This document shows positions 60,197-64,000 of a stretch of 64,000 bases of DNA, one piece after another. Each line of letters begins with the position of its first letter. The stretch's first letter is position 1. The stretch spans positions 1 to 64,000 of the forward strand of contig ONHW01000007.1 in the NCBI GenBank assembly GCA_900317745.1, written 5' to 3'. The DNA is from an uncultured Bacteroidales bacterium. GTDB taxonomy: Bacteria > Bacteroidota > Bacteroidia > Bacteroidales > Paludibacteraceae. A program made the position numbers and the translations under genes. A model generated the notes under the pieces. That model saw only the letters and a list, made by a program, of their open reading frames with translations. It made no database searches and was not told where the DNA came from.

Positions 60197-62311
60197 TTAT
60201 ACGAGGTCAACGCGACCGCCTACTTCGGTCAGCACAGCCTTGGCGATGCTTGACGAAACAGGAGCGTAGTGGCTGAACTCCATGGAGCTGGTAGCACGAC
60301 CGGAGGTGATGGTACGCAACGCTGTTACGTAACCGAACATCTCGCTCAATGGTACCTTAGCCTTGACGATACGTGCACCGTTGTGAGCGGTATCCATACC
60401 CTCAACCTGTCCACGACGCTTGTTCAGGTCACCGATCACGTCGCCCATGCTCTCCTCGGGTGTTACCACCTCAAGTTTCATGATAGGCTCCATGAGTACG
60501 GGTTTAGCCTTGGCGCAAGCGTTCTTGAATGCCATCTGTGCGCAGATCTCGAACGAGAGCTGGTCGGAGTCAACCGGATGGAAGCTACCGTCGATAACGG
60601 TCACCTTCAGCTGGTCAACCGGATAGCCGGCGAGCACACCGTTCTTCATTGCTGCCAGGAAGCCCTTCTCGATAGACGGGATATACTCCTTAGGAATATT
60701 ACCGCCCTTCACCTCGTTAACGAACTGCAGAGTTCCCTCGAAGCCTTCGTCAGCCGGTTCAACGCGAACAATCATGTCAGCGAACTTACCACGGCCACCG
60801 GACTGCTTCTTGTAGGTCTCACGCAGCTCAACCGGAGCAGAGATAGCCTCACGGTAAGCAACCTGCGGACGACCTTGGTTACACTCCACCTTGAACTCGC
60901 GTTTCAGACGGTCGATGATGATCTCCAAGTGGAGCTCACCCATACCGGAGATAACGGTTTGACCGGTCTGCTCGTCAGTCTTAACGGTGAATGTCGGATC
61001 CTCCTCAGCGAGCTTGGCCAGACCCACACCGAGTTTGTCGAGGTCAGCCTGCGACTTCGGCTCTACGGAGATACCGATAACCGGTGCAGGGAACTCAATC
61101 GACTCGAGTACGATAGGATGATCCTCAGCGCAGAGGGTATCGCCCGTGCGGATATCCTTGAATCCCACGCCTGCACCTATATCACCGGCGCCGATAAAAT
61201 CAACGGGGTTCTGGTGGTTGGAGTGCATTTGGAAGATACGCGAGATACGCTCTTTCTTGCCGGAACGGGGATTGTAGATATACGAACCTGCCTCCAGTTT
61301 ACCGGAGTAAACTCTGAAGTAGCACAGACGTCCTACATACGGATCAGTAGCAATCTTGAATGCGAGTGCGGTAAGCGGCTCGGCATCGTCGGGCTTGCGT
61401 GTTGCAGGCTCGTCGTTGCGCGGGTCTGTACCTTCGATAACCGGTGTATCCATAGGCGACGGCAGGTACGCACATACGGCGTCGAGCATCGTCTGTACAC
61501 CTTTGTTCTTGAACGACGAACCGCATACAACGGGGAAGATGTTCATGCCTACGCAACCCTTGCGGATAGCGGCGCGGATCTCGTCCTCGGTGATTGTGGT
61601 AGGATCGGAGAAATACTTCTCCATCAGCACGTCGTCGAACTCGGCACATGCCTCCAGCATCTTGTCGCGCCACTCCTCAGCCTCAGCAACGAGGTTGGCA
61701 GGAATATCCTCAACGGAGTATTCTGCACCCATCGTCTCGTCGTGCCAGAGGATAGCTTTCATCTTGATCAGATCAACCACGCCCTTGAAGGTCTCTTCTG
61801 CTCCGATAGGGATCTGGATCGGGCAAGGCTGTGCGCCAAGCACTTCCTTGATCTGGCGAACAACGTCGAAGAAGTTCGCACCCGAGCGGTCCATCTTGTT
61901 TACGTAGCAGATACGCGGTACGCGGTACTTGTCAGCCTGACGCCATACGGTTTCCGACTGAGGTTGTACACCGCCTACGGCGCAGAACGTAGCTACCGCA
62001 CCGTCAAGGATACGCAGCGAACGCTCCACCTCGACCGTGAAGTCCACGTGCCCCGGAGTGTCAATTAGGTTGATCTTGTATTTGTTACCAGCATAGTTCC
62101 AGTAGGTAGTGGTAGCGGCAGAGGTGATCGTGATACCACGCTCCTGCTCCTGCTCCATCCAGTCCATGGTGGCAGCACCGTCGTGCACCTCGCCGATCTT
62201 GTGGGTCAAGCCCGTGTAGAAGAGGATACGCTCCGACGTAGTTGTCTTACCGGCATCGATGTGAGCCATGATGCCGATGTTGCGGTTTAGATGTAAATCG
62301 TGTTTTGCCAT
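60197..62311 (-). CDS. fusA: Elongation factor G
   Basis: A 704-residue translational GTPase: [24 protein letters not shown] (G1), the [14 protein letters not shown] (G2), DTPGHVDF (G3), NKMDRSGA (G4). Domains II-V follow, with [19 protein letters not shown] and [15 protein letters not shown]. It drives translocation of tRNA and mRNA. Length is normal. It lies 41 bp after rpsG. Confidence 0.99.
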   Translation of the reverse strand: MAKHDLHLNRNIGIMAHIDAGKTTTSERILFYTGLTHKIGEVHDGAATMDWMEQEQERGITITSAATTTYWNYAGNKYKINLIDTPGHVDFTVEVERSLRILDGAVATFCAVGGVQPQSETVWRQADKYRVPRICYVNKMDRSGANFFDVVRQIKEVLGAQPCPIQIPIGAEETFKGVVDLIKMKAILWHDETMGAEYSVEDIPANLVAEAEEWRDKMLEACAEFDDVLMEKYFSDPTTITEDEIRAAIRKGCVGMNIFPVVCGSSFKNKGVQTMLDAVCAYLPSPMDTPVIEGTDPRNDEPATRKPDDAEPLTALAFKIATDPYVGRLCYFRVYSGKLEAGSYIYNPRSGKKERISRIFQMHSNHQNPVDFIGAGDIGAGVGFKDIRTGDTLCAEDHPIVLESIEFPAPVIGISVEPKSQADLDKLGVGLAKLAEEDPTFTVKTDEQTGQTVISGMGELHLEIIIDRLKREFKVECNQGRPQVAYREAISAPVELRETYKKQSGGRGKFADMIVRVEPADEGFEGTLQFVNEVKGGNIPKEYIPSIEKGFLAAMKNGVLAGYPVDQLKVTVIDGSFHPVDSDQLSFEICAQMAFKNACAKAKPVLMEPIMKLEVVTPEESMGDVIGDLNKRRGQVEGMDTAHNGARIVKAKVPLSEMFGYVTALRTITSGRATSSMEFSHYAPVSSSIAKAVLTEVGGRVDLV

Positions 62312-62331
62312 TTACTTGTTTCCTTATTTAT

Positions 62332-62352
62332 TACGCATACATGTACGCGCGC
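62332..62352. other. 21-bp alternating purine-pyrimidine tract
   Basis: Fills half of the rpsG-fusA spacer, directly next to the rpsG stop codon. Same character as 10071-10094, 60119-60151 and 63578-63597. Confidence 0.65.
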
Positions 62353-62829
62353 TTAGAAGCGGAAGTGAGCGAATGCGCGGTTGGCCTCAGCCATACGGTG
62401 CATATCCTCTTTGCGTTTGAAGGCGCCGCCCTGATTATTGTATGCATCCATGATCTCGCCGGCGAGTTTCTCAGCCATGGAGTGACCGCCGCGCTTGCGA
62501 GCGAAGGCAATCATATTCTTCATTGCGATGGACTCCTTGCGGTCAGCGCGAATCTCGGTCGGAACCTGGAAGGTTGCGCCACCGATACGCTTCGACTTAA
62601 CCTCTACGAGAGGAGTGATATTGTCCAGCGCTTGTTTCCAGATGTCGAGAGCAGGCTTCTCCTCCTTCTCCATCTTCTTGCCAACGAGGTCTAACGATGT
62701 GTAGAACACGTTGTACGCGATGCTTTTCTTGCCGTCGAGCATGAGGTGGTTGACGAACTTGGCGCACATAACCTCACCATACACAGGATCCGGCAGGATC
62801 ACACGTTTCTTTGGTTTTGCTTTTCTCAT
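62353..62829 (-). CDS. rpsG: 30S ribosomal protein S7
   Basis: A 158-residue S7: [63 protein letters not shown] and a terminal [15 protein letters not shown]. It initiates assembly of the 30S head. A 188-base spacer separates it from rpsL; I see nothing definite there. Confidence 0.99.
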   Translation of the reverse strand: MRKAKPKKRVILPDPVYGEVMCAKFVNHLMLDGKKSIAYNVFYTSLDLVGKKMEKEEKPALDIWKQALDNITPLVEVKSKRIGGATFQVPTEIRADRKESIAMKNMIAFARKRGGHSMAEKLAGEIMDAYNNQGGAFKRKEDMHRMAEANRAFAHFRF

Positions 62830-63017
62830 TGTTTTAACTTGTTTTTTGGTTGTCTAAAGTCTTCAGCCCCAACTCGTGAAGCTTACTCAACCTTCAACCC
62901 CTGTTTGTAATCGTCCCAACGTATGGAACATTTAGTTAGTTTGTTTGGAAGTTTTTGTTTTACTTGCTTGTCTTTCTGCTAAGCGGTCTGTCCTCTGTCA
63001 GCGCAGCGGTCTAAACC

Positions 63018-63398
63018 TTACTTCTTAGCTTTCGGACGCTTGGCACCGTATTTCGAACGACGCTGCAGACGGTTAGCCACGCCGGCGGTATCCAGAGTAC
63101 CACGAACAATGTGGTAACGAACACCCGGCAGGTCTTTCACACGACCGCCACGTACCATTACGATACTGTGCTCCTGCAAGTTATGACCCTCACCGGGAAT
63201 GTAAGCGTTCACTTCCTTCGAGTTCGTCAGACGAACACGAGCCACTTTACGCATAGCGGAGTTAGGCTTCTTGGGAGTGGTGGTGTAAACACGTACGCAA
63301 ACGCCACGACGCTGAGGACAACTGTCCAGAGCGGGGCTCTTGCTCTTGTCGGTAAGTTCTGCTCTTCCTTTTCTAACTAATTGTTGAATTGTAGGCAT
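63018..63398 (-). CDS. rpsL: 30S ribosomal protein S12
   Basis: A 126-residue S12: [51 protein letters not shown] and [30 protein letters not shown]. The Lys at the streptomycin-sensitive positions (TPKKPNS and RVKDLPG) are wild type. It heads the whole str-S10-spc-alpha transcript from the promoter at 63531-63562. Confidence 0.99.
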   Translation of the reverse strand: MPTIQQLVRKGRAELTDKSKSPALDSCPQRRGVCVRVYTTTPKKPNSAMRKVARVRLTNSKEVNAYIPGEGHNLQEHSIVMVRGGRVKDLPGVRYHIVRGTLDTAGVANRLQRRSKYGAKRPKAKK

Positions 63399-63530
63399 TG
63401 TAACTTGTTTTGGTTAATTGTTTATTTTGTTGTTTAACTTATTCTGCTTCTTTGCATTCACACCCTTTGGGCACCCATTGTTCTTTGTTGTCATTTGCGC
63501 GCCTGCGAGCGTATTCGCGAAAAAAGCAAG

Positions 63531-63562
63531 CAAAGATACGAAAAAGTTTTCATTTACGCAAA
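63531..63562 (-). promoter_or_regulatory. Promoter of the str-S10-spc-alpha operon
   Basis: Minus strand TTTG (63562-63559), 20 bases, TATCTTTG (63538-63531). The leader to rpsL is about 125 nt. It is the only clear promoter I found for the following 18.5 kb. Confidence 0.85.
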
Positions 63563-63577
63563 TTCTCCTATCCTTTT

Positions 63578-63597
63578 CATGCATACACACGCGCATA
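63578..63597. other. 20-bp alternating purine-pyrimidine tract upstream of the rpsL promoter
   Basis: CATGCATACACACGCGCATA, strictly alternating, 15 bp upstream of the -33 element. Confidence 0.65.
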
Positions 63598-63904
63598 AAC
63601 TGAATTTTGTCACATCATCCTTGCAAACTCGCTGAATTACATATATCTTAAGGCTTTTATACCGGTTTGGCGGAGTATGCCGGGAGCAAATGTGTCAGCG
63701 TATATTTTTTAGTATTTTCACAACTAAAAGTATATAATACTACGTATTATATAGGGCAATTACAAAAATCAGAAATGAGCCAGTTATCTTATGGATATCA
63801 TATGGATATGTTGCGGTTATCATATGATAAGGGTCTGATCTGCTTCCGAAAACGGGACAGAGAGGGAGCGAAGACGGATGCAGGGATCTACTGCGCAGAA
63901 CGAG

Positions 63905-64000
63905 TGAAAGGAGAGAAAAAGGAAGGAAAGAGGCATGAAAGGAATAAAAGGGATAAAAGGGATGAATGTAGTGAAAGGCATGAAAGGGATGAAAGGCATC
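63905..64000 (+). repeat. Purine-rich degenerate tandem repeat at the window edge
   Basis: About ten units of 8 to 10 bp such as GAAAGGCAT and AAAAGGGAT continue beyond the window. No coding frame is supported. Confidence 0.7.

Larger units (their letters stand above)
63563..64000. other. Right-end stretch without a gene
   Basis: No supportable gene. It holds an alternating tract (63578-63597), a palindrome ATATAATAC/GTATTATAT near 63732-63752, the perfect palindrome TTATCATATGATAA near 63817-63830, and a purine-rich tandem repeat (GAAAGGGAT-like units) from about 63905 to the window edge. Confidence 0.6.

Noticed and set aside
60269..62068. 599-codon open frame on the plus strand opposite fusA
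   Set aside because: It is the antisense shadow of a highly conserved gene with strong codon bias; no protein family is recognisable and no promoter precedes it.

Overview
The window comes from a Bacteroidales bacterium (Bacteroidota); I cannot place it to family. Three things point there. Fifteen promoters match the Bacteroidales form TTTG, exactly 20 nt, TAnnTTTG. Genes have A/T-rich leaders without strong Shine-Dalgarno sites. Many families are typical of the group: FISUMP-type secreted protein, RhuM proteins, four-helix-bundle suffix protein next to HsdS, type B L31, and an str/S10 operon that lacks tuf. Most genes lie on the minus strand.

Layout. 1-683: 5' end of a 16S rRNA gene read leftwards, its long leader and its promoter. 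830-8664: thiL, a nucleosidase-like protein, an EF-hand membrane protein coupled to an M23/LysM peptidase, a uridine kinase-like protein, an RluA-type pseudouridine synthase and L31. 8679-9794: rpsF-rpsR-rplI. 9795-13233: accessory stretch with dispersed repeats, gene fragments, a FISUMP secreted protein, a 136-bp nested inverted repeat and a RhuM/PLD-like protein. 13264-20536: cstA, tRNA-Val and tRNA-Asp followed by a duplicated tRNA 3' end plus terminator, a DUF362-DUF1893 lipoprotein with msrA, and the operon VanX-like dipeptidase, SDR, PreA-like enzyme. 20571-27086: one seven-gene minus-strand signalling operon holding a sensor SpoIIE phosphatase fused to an RsbW-like ATPase, a STAS antagonist, a RelA/SpoT-type alarmone synthetase, a small-molecule kinase, an HD alarmone hydrolase-like protein, a cytidylate-kinase-like protein and a tyrosine/dual-specificity phosphatase. 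27439-32106: a frameshifted AraC regulator, xpt with an outer-membrane protein, and a 727-residue secreted modular protein. 32737-43537: a defence island with type I restriction-modification (hsdM, hsdS, four-helix-bundle protein, hsdR), a KAP NTPase, one intact and one truncated RhuM, and remnants of an AlbA/RecG-C-type regulator. 43538-44771: no intact gene, but an array of 14 small hairpins, part of it tandemly duplicated. 44772-63398: the complete str-S10-spc-alpha ribosomal operon from rpsL to rplQ, including secY, map, infA, rpmJ and rpoA. 63563-64000: no gene seen.

How it fits together. The two ends are translation-centred: rRNA at the left, ribosomal protein operons at 8.4-9.8 kb and 44.8-63.4 kb. 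Between them are a partner-switch/alarmone operon, envelope and nucleotide salvage genes, and a defence island. The strongest candidates for undescribed biology are the signalling operon, the hairpin array at 43997-44490, and two families of dispersed short repeats (73 bp and 89 bp). Many gene borders, and several coding regions, also carry degenerate short tandem repeats.
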